Below the pieces are notes generated by a model that saw only the letters and a program-made list of their open reading frames with translations, made no database searches and was not told where the DNA came from. A stretch of 12,934 nucleotides of DNA from Synergistaceae bacterium. Lineage in GTDB: Bacteria > Synergistota > Synergistia > Synergistales > Synergistaceae. The stretch is from positions 1 through 12,934 of the forward strand of contig JAITAT010000035.1 in the NCBI GenBank assembly GCA_031283975.1. Reading direction: 5' to 3'. This document shows, piece by piece, positions 6,425 to 12,934 of this stretch. Position 1 is the first letter of the stretch. Every line of letters starts with the position of its first letter. A program made the translations under genes and the position numbers.

Positions 6425-7825
6425 TTAAATCATCTCGTTGAACCTCGCCAAGGCTTCCGCGTAGATATGCGTCATCTTCCGCATGGTCTCAAGTGTCAGG
6501 TATTCATTGGGGCGGTGCGCCGTGTCTTCGTCATCTGGGAAAGAAGCGCCAAATGACACCGCGTTCGGCATCGCTTTGCAATAGGTTCCTCCCCCTATGG
6601 AAATGGGATAGCCGATTTCGCCTGTCACTGACTCATAGGCATCCAGCAATGTTTTGACAAGTTCGCTGTCGGGCGGAACGAAAAGGGGCGGCGAGTGGCT
6701 CGCTATTTCCAGTTCCCAACCGGCCTCACCAGCGGATTTTTCAAGTCCTCCGGTCACGAAATCGCCGCTCGTTGTGACGGGATAACGAATATCGCCTTTT
6801 ACCGAGATGACGCCGTCCTCGAACGAAATCGCCGCCAAGTTGCAGGTCAAAGCTCCTGAAACGTCGTCCGAGGAAGCTATTCCAAGACTCGCTCCATCGG
6901 TCTCCATCTTGAACAGGGCGCCCAATTTCATCAGTTCGGCGTGAAGTTCCGGCGGCCCGAAATCAAGAGAACCGACGACCGAGAGGAATTTCTGTATGGC
7001 GTTCTCGCCTTTCCGCGGTTCCATGGCATGTGCCGACTTTCCGTGAACTTGCGCCAGAACCCCATTCCCGGTGTTTTTGACCACGGCGCCGATCGGCATC
7101 AGAACAAGTTCGAGATTGCCGGCGGAAGCGCGGCGGAAAAACAGTTCCAGTTTATCGGGCACGATGTTGAAGCGATCTCCTCCGCCGATTGCGGAAAGTT
7201 CCGGCAGCCGGACGGTATCCGCGCAGGATATTTTACGTCTCATGACGAAGTGAATGATGCCCTTTTCGGCGTTTACCACCGGGAACATCCCGTCGGGCGA
7301 AAAGCTCATCTCGGGAATTTCCTCGCTCTTTTTGTAGCGCTCTATGCAGCGAAACCCGCTTTCCTCGTCGAGACCGGCGATGACGCGGAATCTGCGGTTA
7401 AGTTTGACGCCCGAGCCGGCAAGGGCTTTTAGAGCGTAAAGAGAGGATACCGCCGGACCTTTGTCGTCGCTCACTCCGCGTCCGTAAACCCTGCCGTCCG
7501 CCACGGTCATCTCGAAAGGCGGGCTTTTCCAGTTTTCGGCGTTTCCGGCTGGCATCACGTCGAGGTGAACAAGCACTCCCAAAAGATGGCCTTCGCCGAT
7601 TTCGGCGTAACCCGACATATTGTCGATATTGGCGGTTCGAAATCCGAACTTTCGGGCCGTATTGAGAAATTTTTCGAGCGCTTCCGTCATTCGCGGGCCG
7701 AAGGGATGGGATTTGGAGCGCTCGTTTTCTTCCAGTACGCTCCGTATGCCGATGAGTTCCGACAAACTCGCGAGCATGTCGTCGAAATCGGCGTCGACGA
7801 TGTCGTGCAGACGTTCGTTTCCCAT
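6425..7825 (-). CDS. pepV: Dipeptidase PepV (M20 zinc peptidase)
   Basis: Di-zinc M20 dipeptidase that hydrolyses dipeptides in the cytoplasm; 466 residues, the normal PepV length. Metal and catalytic residues fall almost at the Lactococcus PepV numbers: H87 and D89 in VHLDVMPAG, D120 in GRGVSDDKGP, catalytic E154 and ligand E155 in GLDEESG, D178 in SPDG, and H437 in DTAHRPNEY. GGGTYCKAMPNAVSFG near the C-terminus is also typical. The lid domain separates the two catalytic parts (about residues 185-380). ATG 7825 is preceded by GGGAGG with 7 nt spacing. It is a single-gene unit with its own promoter. It fits peptide-based nutrition and would release amino acids for breakdown by enzymes such as the neighbouring lyase. 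Confidence 0.95.
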   Translation of the reverse strand: MGNERLHDIVDADFDDMLASLSELIGIRSVLEENERSKSHPFGPRMTEALEKFLNTARKFGFRTANIDNMSGYAEIGEGHLLGVLVHLDVMPAGNAENWKSPPFEMTVADGRVYGRGVSDDKGPAVSSLYALKALAGSGVKLNRRFRVIAGLDEESGFRCIERYKKSEEIPEMSFSPDGMFPVVNAEKGIIHFVMRRKISCADTVRLPELSAIGGGDRFNIVPDKLELFFRRASAGNLELVLMPIGAVVKNTGNGVLAQVHGKSAHAMEPRKGENAIQKFLSVVGSLDFGPPELHAELMKLGALFKMETDGASLGIASSDDVSGALTCNLAAISFEDGVISVKGDIRYPVTTSGDFVTGGLEKSAGEAGWELEIASHSPPLFVPPDSELVKTLLDAYESVTGEIGYPISIGGGTYCKAMPNAVSFGASFPDDEDTAHRPNEYLTLETMRKMTHIYAEALARFNEMI

Positions 7826-7859
7826 AAAAATACCTCCCGAAGATTATGCCTTTGCCGCT

Positions 7860-7888
7860 ATTATAACACCCGAGTTTTGCGGTAAAAA
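7860..7888 (-). promoter_or_regulatory. Probable pepV promoter
   Basis: On the minus strand TATAAT (7865-7860) is preceded directly by TGT, giving an extended -10 (TGTTATAAT). A weak -35, TTTTTA (7888-7883), lies 17 bp upstream. Transcription would begin near 7853, leaving a leader of about 28 nt that contains the GGGAGG ribosome-binding site of pepV. The rest of the 118-bp gap 7826-7943 shows no GC-rich hairpin with a T-run, so I see no intrinsic terminator for the operon that ends at 7944. Confidence 0.55.
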
Positions 7889-7943
7889 TCGGATAAACAA
7901 TTACATCGCTAAGGGTTACGTGATGAACTGTTTTTTACATGAT

Positions 7944-8663
7944 TTACACGAACACGCCTATTTGCGTGAAATCGGGGAACTCGCGGACCGCTTCCGGGCG
8001 GCACATGGCGACGATGCACGTTGCCGGGCCGGCTGAGACGGACAGGTCGACGCCGCAGGTTTTCGGTTTGAAAGAGAGACCGTGCAATTCGGCCAGCAGA
8101 TTTGCCTCGTACAGTATCCCTTTCGAACCGGCGGGAACGATCTCGACCACACCAGCGCAGGCCTTGAGCCGCGCGAGGTTCGCGTAGCAACTGTCGTCCG
8201 AGAGATCGACTCCCGAGCCAACGGCCGGCGTGCCGGCGAGCAGCGCCGCGTCGCCCGGGCGGCCGGCGCCGAAACGAAGCTCGTCTTTTTCGGCGATGCC
8301 CAGCACCGTGAGCCCGACGCCGGTCATCGACGTCGGAAAATTCTCCTCGGTGGAGCCTGTCAGCATGACGCCGCTCAGTCCGCAAAGGACCAACTCGTCC
8401 TTTATTCCTCTCATGATACCTTCTCCCGTAGGGTTCATCTCGCAGCACAGCCCGTCGGATATCACGATCGGCCGCGCTCCTGCGGCCATAACCTCGAGCA
8501 AAGTCACACGGACGGTGAATTTGCCTACGAAGTACGGGTCTATCGCCATGACGTCTCCCGCCTTTTGTCCCAACCCACCGCAACTGTCGCAGGCCAGCGC
8601 CATGTTTCGGGATTCGCCGAGCGGGATTATCACGAGGTCCCTTCGTCTGTACGGAGCGTTCAT
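7944..8663 (-). CDS. PurM/AIR-synthase superfamily protein, CblS (alpha-ribazole kinase)-like
   Basis: Small ATP-binding protein of the PurM/ThiL/SelD superfamily, 239 residues, short against about 330-350 for PurM itself. The N-terminal half shows the superfamily's dimerising AIRS domain: LACDSCGGLGQKAGD (residues 23-37), then the helix RVTLLEVMAAGARPIVISDGLCCEMNPTGEGIMRGI. The C-terminal half begins near LTGSTEENFPTSMTGVGLTVLG. From memory the CDSxGGxG and TGSTEENFPTS motifs resemble the alpha-ribazole kinase CblS of Gram-positive cobamide salvage more than PurM, ThiL or SelD; I could not confirm this by search. No cblT, cob gene or cobalamin riboswitch is visible. ATG 8663 is chosen although only AAAGG, 11 nt upstream, serves as ribosome-binding site; an in-frame GTG 9 nt upstream has worse spacing. 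It lies 52 nt after the PHP gene and is probably the last gene of that operon. Confidence 0.75.
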   Translation of the reverse strand: MNAPYRRRDLVIIPLGESRNMALACDSCGGLGQKAGDVMAIDPYFVGKFTVRVTLLEVMAAGARPIVISDGLCCEMNPTGEGIMRGIKDELVLCGLSGVMLTGSTEENFPTSMTGVGLTVLGIAEKDELRFGAGRPGDAALLAGTPAVGSGVDLSDDSCYANLARLKACAGVVEIVPAGSKGILYEANLLAELHGLSFKPKTCGVDLSVSAGPATCIVAMCRPEAVREFPDFTQIGVFV

Positions 8664-8693
8664 GCTTATCACTGCCTTTAATTTGGATTTATC

Positions 8694-8707
8694 CCGCCAT
8701 CGGGCGG
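8694..8707 (-). other. Small GC hairpin between PHP and PurM-like genes
   Basis: CCGCC-CGAT-GGCGG forms a perfect 5-bp stem with a 4-nt loop just after the PHP stop codon. Read on the minus strand it is followed by ATAAATCC, which lacks the T-run of an intrinsic terminator. It may slow or partly end transcription before the last gene, or protect the upstream mRNA, or have no role. Confidence 0.3.
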
Positions 8708-8715
8708 AGTTCGTC

Positions 8716-9687
8716 TCAGATATCGGGGGCGTCGAGCCATATCGGGTTCGTGAATGATTTTCCGCCGCGTTCGTCAAAGCACTCCGCCCGCACGTACAGC
8801 TCGTCCCCCAGCAGAGGGGATACAAACTCGGTGAGAAGCGCTCCTCCGGGATCCGCGAGTTTCCAGCGCATGTGGCGCGCCCGTCCGCCGAAATAGACGC
8901 GCGCCGCGGGAGAACAATATAAATGAACATTACCGCCGTCGACGTAAAAATCATATATTTCCGGGCCGCCGGCGCAGCCGTAAAAACTCCCCGAGACGAG
9001 GGCCGCCGTTATATCGTCGAGAGACAGAGATTTGGCCTTCGCCATGACCCAGCCGCCGAACGCGTCATATCCTCCCGAATTTTCCGGGAAAAAATGATGC
9101 GCGTCGTCTACGGACGTTCCCAGCATACGAACGCCGTTTCGGAGAACCGCGTCCCAGCACTGGTATGATTCGCCAGTGTTTTCCAACACCGACGAGCAGA
9201 AATTGAAGACTTCGAGCGCGGAAATATTCCTGAACGCCAATACCTGATCATATTCGACCCTGGACCAGTACGGATGGTTCAGGGTTATCCAGTATCCTCT
9301 CATAACGGCGTCGTCTATGATCGGCTGGAGGTATGCCGCCGTGTGCAGCGGCTCCATCTCCAGCCTGAAATCGTGACTGTAGGGCGGAAGCGCCGCGTTC
9401 TCTCGCATCTCCCTTGTGCCTGAGATCGCCAGAAAATGATACTCCGTGTCGTTACCGGCCTGCGGCGGCGCGTTCATCTCCATGCCGGGCAGCATGAGAA
9501 AATCATCGCGATTGAAATCATTGAAATCCGAGTAAACGTTGTGATCCGTTATCGCGAGGAAATCGTATCCGCGCTCCCGATACTCCCGAGCGGCGTCCTC
9601 TGGGCTATGCCTGCCGTCCGAACGGGTCGTGTGAGTATGAAGATTGCCCTTGTAAAATTTGCCGCCGCGCAAAAAATTTGTTTTCAC
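8716..9687 (-). CDS. PHP-domain metallohydrolase (CehA/McbA-like)
   Basis: Metal-dependent phosphoesterase-type hydrolase of the polymerase-and-histidinol-phosphatase fold, 323 residues and no signal peptide. The metal-binding motifs are in order: NLHTHTTRSDG (H17, H19, D24), AITDHN (D48, H49), LPGMEMN (E70), TLNHPYW (H138) and TSVDDAHH (D195, H197). A C-terminal beta-rich domain of about 80 residues follows, as in CehA/McbA-type proteins. The start is GTG 9687, with GGGG about 7 nt upstream and only 22 nt after the solute-binding-protein gene, so it is in the importer operon. Known relatives hydrolyse phosphomonoesters, phosphodiesters or carbamates; the substrate here is probably what the importer brings in, but this is inferred from position alone. 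Confidence 0.88.
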   Translation of the reverse strand: MKTNFLRGGKFYKGNLHTHTTRSDGRHSPEDAAREYRERGYDFLAITDHNVYSDFNDFNRDDFLMLPGMEMNAPPQAGNDTEYHFLAISGTREMRENAALPPYSHDFRLEMEPLHTAAYLQPIIDDAVMRGYWITLNHPYWSRVEYDQVLAFRNISALEVFNFCSSVLENTGESYQCWDAVLRNGVRMLGTSVDDAHHFFPENSGGYDAFGGWVMAKAKSLSLDDITAALVSGSFYGCAGGPEIYDFYVDGGNVHLYCSPAARVYFGGRARHMRWKLADPGGALLTEFVSPLLGDELYVRAECFDERGGKSFTNPIWLDAPDI

Positions 9688-9709
9688 GCTTTTACCCCGC
9701 TTCGGCGCT

Positions 9710-11044
9710 TCAATCGGGATTTTCGTCCATGATCTTTTGGCAGGCCGCGGCGGCGCTCTCCATCGCTTCCGCCGCGTCAGCGCGTTTGTCCGACAGGCAG
9801 GCTTCCAGCTCCTCGACTATGACGCCGTACATATTCTTCCAGTTTTTCGTGAACGGACGCCTGTGAGCGTACATCATCTGCTCTATGACCGCTTGGTACT
9901 CCGGTTTTTCCGACAGCCATGCGCGCAGTTTTTCCGAGTTCGCCGCCGTCTTCGTGACGGGCAGGTACCCGGTCAGCGCGGCATATTCCCCGGCGTATTC
10001 GTCGCGCGCCAGAAATTCGAGGAACTTGCCGGCTGCCGCTTTCTGTTCCTCGCGCGCGCCGCCGAACACGACGATATTGCCCGCGCCGGTGGCGACCGAC
10101 GGCGTATCTCCGAACGAAGGCTGCATGGCAATGCCAAGTTCGTAACCGGCGTCCGCCATCCACTGAGAGTAGAGGGAATACATGCCGTTCGACCCCAGCA
10201 TCATGCAGGCCCTCCCTTGAAGCACCTCTGTCGCAACCGTTATCCAGGGGTCTTCCTGATGGTTATAGGGGCTGAAAAGCGTGCCGTTTTCTTCCATCTC
10301 CTGGAAAAATCTCACGGTCTCCGCCGCCTTGCCGCCATCGTTGAATACGACCTTCTTGTTCGTCTCGTCGAGTATATCGCCGCCCCAGGAATAGAGTACC
10401 GATTCGAATATCCAGGCATCCGTGTCCCAGCAGAGGGCGGCGCCTCTGACGCCGTTTTCGCGGTCGGACATGGCCTCCGCCGTCTCCCTGAATTCGTCCC
10501 ATGTGGCGGGCGGGCTATTTATTCCCGCGGCTTCGAACTTGGTCTTGTTGTAGAACAGCACAGGCATGGAGCGATTGAAAGGCACGGCGTAAAGACCGTC
10601 TCCGATGTACCCGGAGGCGAGCAGGCCGGGCTGGTAATTTTCTATGACGGCATCCGGCAGATACCTCGAAAGCTCCGCCACGATGGGGTGAAACCTGCCC
10701 AGAAACGTCTCCTCGATTACGGCCATCGTCGGGAGATTTCCGGCCGCGGCCGCCGCTTCCAGGCGTTCCGCGATTGCGTCATAGCCGCCCTGACCGTTGA
10801 CGGTAATTTTAACGCCGGGGTTCTCCTTCATAAAGGCCTCGGACGCCCTGGCAAGAAACTCGCCGGTACTCGTGTCGTCGGCGAATACATTCCAAAACAG
10901 AACTTCGACCGTCTCGCCGTCCCGGCCCGTTTCGGCCGATGAATCCACTACCGGAGCTGAATCGGGACTCTTTGAAAACCGCCATGCCAGAAACGATAAC
11001 GCCAGAATGATAACCGCCGTCAACAACACAAAAGATTTCCTCAT
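9710..11044 (-). CDS. Carbohydrate-type ABC transporter solute-binding protein (UgpB/MalE class)
   Basis: Extracytoplasmic receptor of a CUT1-family importer, 444 residues. Residues 1-20 form a signal or anchor segment, followed by a polar linker and VEVLFWNVF, the usual first beta strand of this class. MPVLFYNKTKFEAAGI and PATWDEFRETAEAM are the hallmark stretches, and RRPFTKNWKNMYGVI lies near the C-terminus. There is no lipobox cysteine, so it is either secreted free (expected in a diderm periplasm) or held by its N-terminal helix. ATG 11044 has a strong GGGGAGGA with about 7 nt spacing, stronger than the sites of the permease genes, which fits the need for excess receptor. Overall resemblance is to the UgpB/MalE group, but the ligand cannot be read from the sequence. 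Confidence 0.92.
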   Translation of the reverse strand: MRKSFVLLTAVIILALSFLAWRFSKSPDSAPVVDSSAETGRDGETVEVLFWNVFADDTSTGEFLARASEAFMKENPGVKITVNGQGGYDAIAERLEAAAAAGNLPTMAVIEETFLGRFHPIVAELSRYLPDAVIENYQPGLLASGYIGDGLYAVPFNRSMPVLFYNKTKFEAAGINSPPATWDEFRETAEAMSDRENGVRGAALCWDTDAWIFESVLYSWGGDILDETNKKVVFNDGGKAAETVRFFQEMEENGTLFSPYNHQEDPWITVATEVLQGRACMMLGSNGMYSLYSQWMADAGYELGIAMQPSFGDTPSVATGAGNIVVFGGAREEQKAAAGKFLEFLARDEYAGEYAALTGYLPVTKTAANSEKLRAWLSEKPEYQAVIEQMMYAHRRPFTKNWKNMYGVIVEELEACLSDKRADAAEAMESAAAACQKIMDENPD

Positions 11045-11065
11045 ATTTTTTCCTCCCCGGTTTAC

Positions 11066-11077
11066 GCCGCGCGCGGC
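11066..11077. other. 12-bp GC palindrome between permease and binding-protein genes
   Basis: GCCGCGCGCGGC is a perfect palindrome in the 37-bp gap between the second permease and the binding-protein gene, just upstream of the latter's ribosome-binding site. It could form a short mRNA hairpin that helps set different expression of the two genes. Pure GC palindromes are common in GC-rich DNA, so the support is weak. Confidence 0.25.
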
Positions 11078-11081
11078 CGCC

Positions 11082-11936
11082 TCAAACCGATTTGCCCGAG
11101 ACGGCCCGCCGTCCGCCGCTTCCGTATATCAAGCCGCTCTTGATCGCTCTGTTCGCCAAAATATATACCGCCAGCATAGGGGCGAGCGCCATCACGTTGC
11201 CGGCCATTATAACATGCCATTCCCTCGCGGCGTGATCCACGGGCATCAGGTTCTGTATCGCCATCGGCAGGGTGCGCACTGTCTCGTCGGTGGTGAGTAT
11301 GGAGGTCCAGAAGTAATCGTTCCACTTGTAGACGAAAGTGAATATCATAGCGGTTATTATGATAGGACTCGCCATAGGAGCCATGATACGCGCGATCACC
11401 TGAACATCGGAACATCTGTCGAGCCTGGCCGCGTCCAGTATTTCATCTGGTATGGTCTTGAAATACTGAACCAGCGAAAATATGGTGAACGCGGAATAAA
11501 AGAACGGCGCGGTGAGCCCCCGCATGGTATTTATCCACCCGAGCCCGCTCTCCAATATATACATCTGAAGAAATATCGCCTGCGCTGGTACTATGAGATC
11601 GAACAGGACGAGACAGTACAGCGTTTTTTTGAACCGAAACTGTTTCTTCGCGAACGCGTACGCGCAAGGCACGCACACGAGCAACTGCCCCGCTATAGTG
11701 ATAAACGTCGAGAGCAGCGAGTTTCGCAGATAGTGAACGAAGTTCATCCTCTCCCACGCCTCGGCGTAGTTCTCCGGATGAAACTCCGACGGCATCAGCG
11801 CGGGAGGCGTTATATTCACTTCGTACCGGCTCATGAACGAAGCCGAGAGCATGAAAAACATCGGGCCCGCGAAAATCATAATAAGAACCGCGAATCCGGC
11901 CGCCCTCAGCGCGGCCCGCGACAAACCGCCGCTCAT
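11082..11936 (-). CDS. ABC transporter permease, MalG/UgpE type
   Basis: Inner-membrane channel subunit of the importer, 284 residues with about six membrane segments, the normal size for the family. Typical landmarks are the periplasmic FHPENYAEAW stretch, RNSLLSTFITIAGQLLVCVPCAYAFAK, and a C-terminal MPVDHAAREWHVIMAGNV. The cytoplasmic coupling loop reads DAARLDRCSDVQVIARIMAPMASPI (from residue 168); where the canonical EAA motif has DGA, this protein has DRC, so the conserved glycine is arginine (R174, codon 11415-11417). The start ATG overlaps the upstream permease stop by ATGA (11936-11933), and no other good start is near. The ribosome-binding site is weak, which fits translational coupling. 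Confidence 0.93.
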   Translation of the reverse strand: MSGGLSRAALRAAGFAVLIMIFAGPMFFMLSASFMSRYEVNITPPALMPSEFHPENYAEAWERMNFVHYLRNSLLSTFITIAGQLLVCVPCAYAFAKKQFRFKKTLYCLVLFDLIVPAQAIFLQMYILESGLGWINTMRGLTAPFFYSAFTIFSLVQYFKTIPDEILDAARLDRCSDVQVIARIMAPMASPIIITAMIFTFVYKWNDYFWTSILTTDETVRTLPMAIQNLMPVDHAAREWHVIMAGNVMALAPMLAVYILANRAIKSGLIYGSGGRRAVSGKSV

Positions 11937-12808
11937 TGGTAGTGCGCGCGCCTGCCGGCAAGCGCCAGATTCACAGCCGAGACGACGGCGAGAAACAGTA
12001 TCAGGATGACCGCCCCCGCCATTGCTCTGCCTATCTGAAAGTGCAGAAAACCCGTCCTGTATATCCAATATACCATCAGGTTCGATGAATTTCTCGGGCC
12101 GCCCTCCGTCATGAATTTGACGATGTCGAAGGTTCCGAACGCGGATATCATGCTCGCGGTGACGAGAAACACCAGAATCGGCGAGAGCGTCGGCAGTGTT
12201 ATATGAAAAAAGGTTCTCGCGGGCGTCGAGCGATCCAATCGGGCCGACTCATAGAGTTCGGCGGGGATTTTTTGTAGGGCGGCTATGACGATAAGCGCGT
12301 TGAACCCCGTCGTTTTCCATACCGCCACGATCGCGAGCGACAGAAGCGACGTGCTAGAATCCATCAGCCATCTCAGCGGCGGCAGGCCCAAAAGCCCCAG
12401 TATGTAGTTGAGGATTCCGTACCTGGGGTCCATCATAAACATCCAAAGGGTCGCCACGGCTATGAACGAGACTATATGAGGCGTGAAAATCACGCTCTGC
12501 GTAAAATTTCGGATGAAACCGTTCTTGTCCAGAAAGAGGGCGGCCGCCACTCCAAAAGGGACGGAGAACGCCGTCACGCCAAACATGAATAAGACGCTGT
12601 TCTTGAACGCTCTCAAAAAAACGTCGTCCGTGAAGATCGATCTGTAATTCGCGAGCCCGATGAATTTATCGGCGCCGGAGACGTAATCGACGCTGCGGAA
12701 GCTGTCACGCACGGACATCGCGGTCGGCGCCACGCTGAAAATCAGGCACAGCGCGATCGCGGGCAGAATGAGCGCGTATGGTGAACGAAGAACCGCGCTT
12801 ATTTTCAT
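11933..12808 (-). CDS. ABC transporter permease, MalF/UgpA type
   Basis: Partner channel subunit, 291 residues with about six membrane segments and no MalF-like large periplasmic insertion, so closer to UgpA in size. Family landmarks are FIGLANYRSIF, FTPHIVSFIAVATLWMFMMDPRYGILNYILGLLGLPPLRWL, and the coupling loop YESARLDRSTPARTFFHITLPTLSPIL (from residue 186). As in the second permease, the EAA-loop glycine is replaced by arginine (R193, codon 12230-12232). ATG 12808 is chosen because it overlaps the upstream ATPase stop by ATGA; the frame continues open further upstream, but that part lies out of frame across the ATPase gene. The order ATPase, permease, permease, receptor differs from Escherichia coli ugp, where the receptor comes first. 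Confidence 0.93.
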   Translation of the reverse strand: MKISAVLRSPYALILPAIALCLIFSVAPTAMSVRDSFRSVDYVSGADKFIGLANYRSIFTDDVFLRAFKNSVLFMFGVTAFSVPFGVAAALFLDKNGFIRNFTQSVIFTPHIVSFIAVATLWMFMMDPRYGILNYILGLLGLPPLRWLMDSSTSLLSLAIVAVWKTTGFNALIVIAALQKIPAELYESARLDRSTPARTFFHITLPTLSPILVFLVTASMISAFGTFDIVKFMTEGGPRNSSNLMVYWIYRTGFLHFQIGRAMAGAVILILFLAVVSAVNLALAGRRAHYQ

Positions 12809-12934
12809 GTCTTCGCCACGCGGGCTCCTCTTTCGTCGAAGAAGTACAGATCGCTTTTGCTGATGAATAAATTCAAGCGTCGTTCCGCCTCCAAGCGTTC
12901 GGGACGGCATATTTCGAGCCGCGAGCCGTCCGAA
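12805..12934 (-). CDS. ABC transporter ATP-binding protein, C-terminal end (cut by window edge)
   Basis: Only the last 42 codons are inside the window. The frame from 12933 reads SDGSRLEICRPERLEAERR, then LNLFISKSDLYFFDERGARVAKT and a TGA at 12807-12805. The DLYFFDERGARV ending matches the C-terminal regulatory (MOBE/TOBE) domain tail of UgpC/MsmK/MalK-type ATPases, which typically ends in a DxxxFD-type strand. Overlap of its stop with the permease ATG, plus the permeases and receptor that follow, supports the assignment. Walker and signature motifs lie outside the window. The short remnant gives moderate certainty for the family and none for the substrate. Confidence 0.75.
   Translation of the reverse strand, partial: SDGSRLEICRPERLEAERRLNLFISKSDLYFFDERGARVAKT

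Noticed and set aside
7866..7943. An intrinsic terminator after the importer operon
   Set aside because: I looked for a GC stem followed by a T-run on the minus strand downstream of 7944 and found only AT-rich sequence with no stable stem.
8664..8954. An N-terminal extension of the PurM-like protein
   Set aside because: The extension overlaps the PHP gene, and its sequence is unlike the PurM superfamily; the AIRS-like fold begins right after ATG 8663.
9659..10942. A 427-codon open frame on the plus strand
   Set aside because: It lies wholly opposite the solute-binding protein and PHP genes, its translation is rich in Arg, His and Gly with no recognisable domain, and it has no ribosome-binding site. 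It is a shadow of codon bias on the other strand.
10797..11942. A 381-codon open frame on the plus strand
   Set aside because: It is antisense to the binding-protein and second-permease genes, both strongly supported by family motifs. The translation is low-complexity and charged, with no domain.
1..12934. Mobile element, CRISPR array, toxin-antitoxin or phage genes
   Set aside because: No direct-repeat array, terminal inverted repeats, transposase or integrase motifs are visible, and every gene has a metabolic or informational family.

Overview
The window holds thirteen protein-coding genes and almost no spare DNA. Two genes are cut by the window edges: polA at the left and an ABC-transporter ATPase at the right. 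I see no rRNA, tRNA, CRISPR array, insertion sequence or phage gene. The gene set is chromosomal: replication and translation genes, amino-acid and peptide catabolism, thiol-redox proteins and a carbohydrate-type ABC importer. A diaminopropionate ammonia-lyase, a PepV dipeptidase, a CcdA/TlpA redox pair and a PolA with Taq-like spacing and no proofreading site would suit an anaerobic, amino-acid-fermenting bacterium. Synergistota is my best guess, but this is inference from gene content and not from a marker gene.

Layout from left to right. (1) 1-2101, minus: first 700 codons of DNA polymerase I. (2) 2182-3534, plus: a compact glutamyl-tRNA synthetase, divergent from polA across 80 bp. (3) 3519-5107, minus: a thioredoxin followed by diaminopropionate ammonia-lyase, coupled by an ATGA overlap; the lyase gene ends 16 bp inside the 3' end of gltX. 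(4) 5190-6421, plus: ccdA and a membrane-anchored TlpA-type thioredoxin, also joined by an ATGA overlap and divergent from the first thioredoxin across 82 bp containing a perfect palindrome. (5) 6425-7825, minus: pepV, ending 3 bp from the tlpA-like stop. (6) 7944-12934, minus: a run transcribed right to left, in the order ATPase, permease, permease, solute-binding protein, PHP metallohydrolase, PurM-superfamily protein.

How the genes may work together. The right-hand run is a complete CUT1-type (MalFGK/Ugp-like) importer. Its first three genes overlap by ATGA, and a PHP-fold phosphoesterase-type enzyme follows the binding protein by 22 bp. This suggests import of a phosphorylated or similarly masked polyol or sugar that the PHP enzyme then processes. 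The last gene resembles the PurM-fold alpha-ribazole kinase CblS of cobamide salvage; whether it shares the operon's function is unclear. In the middle block, CcdA would pass electrons from a cytoplasmic thioredoxin (possibly the one encoded divergently) to the extracytoplasmic TlpA-like protein.

The points most worth checking are the GluRS lacking the segment that normally carries the zinc site, the arginine that replaces the conserved glycine of the EAA loop in both permeases, the CblS-like gene without visible cobamide partners, and the trx-dpaL coupling. I did not find a clearly new multi-gene system.
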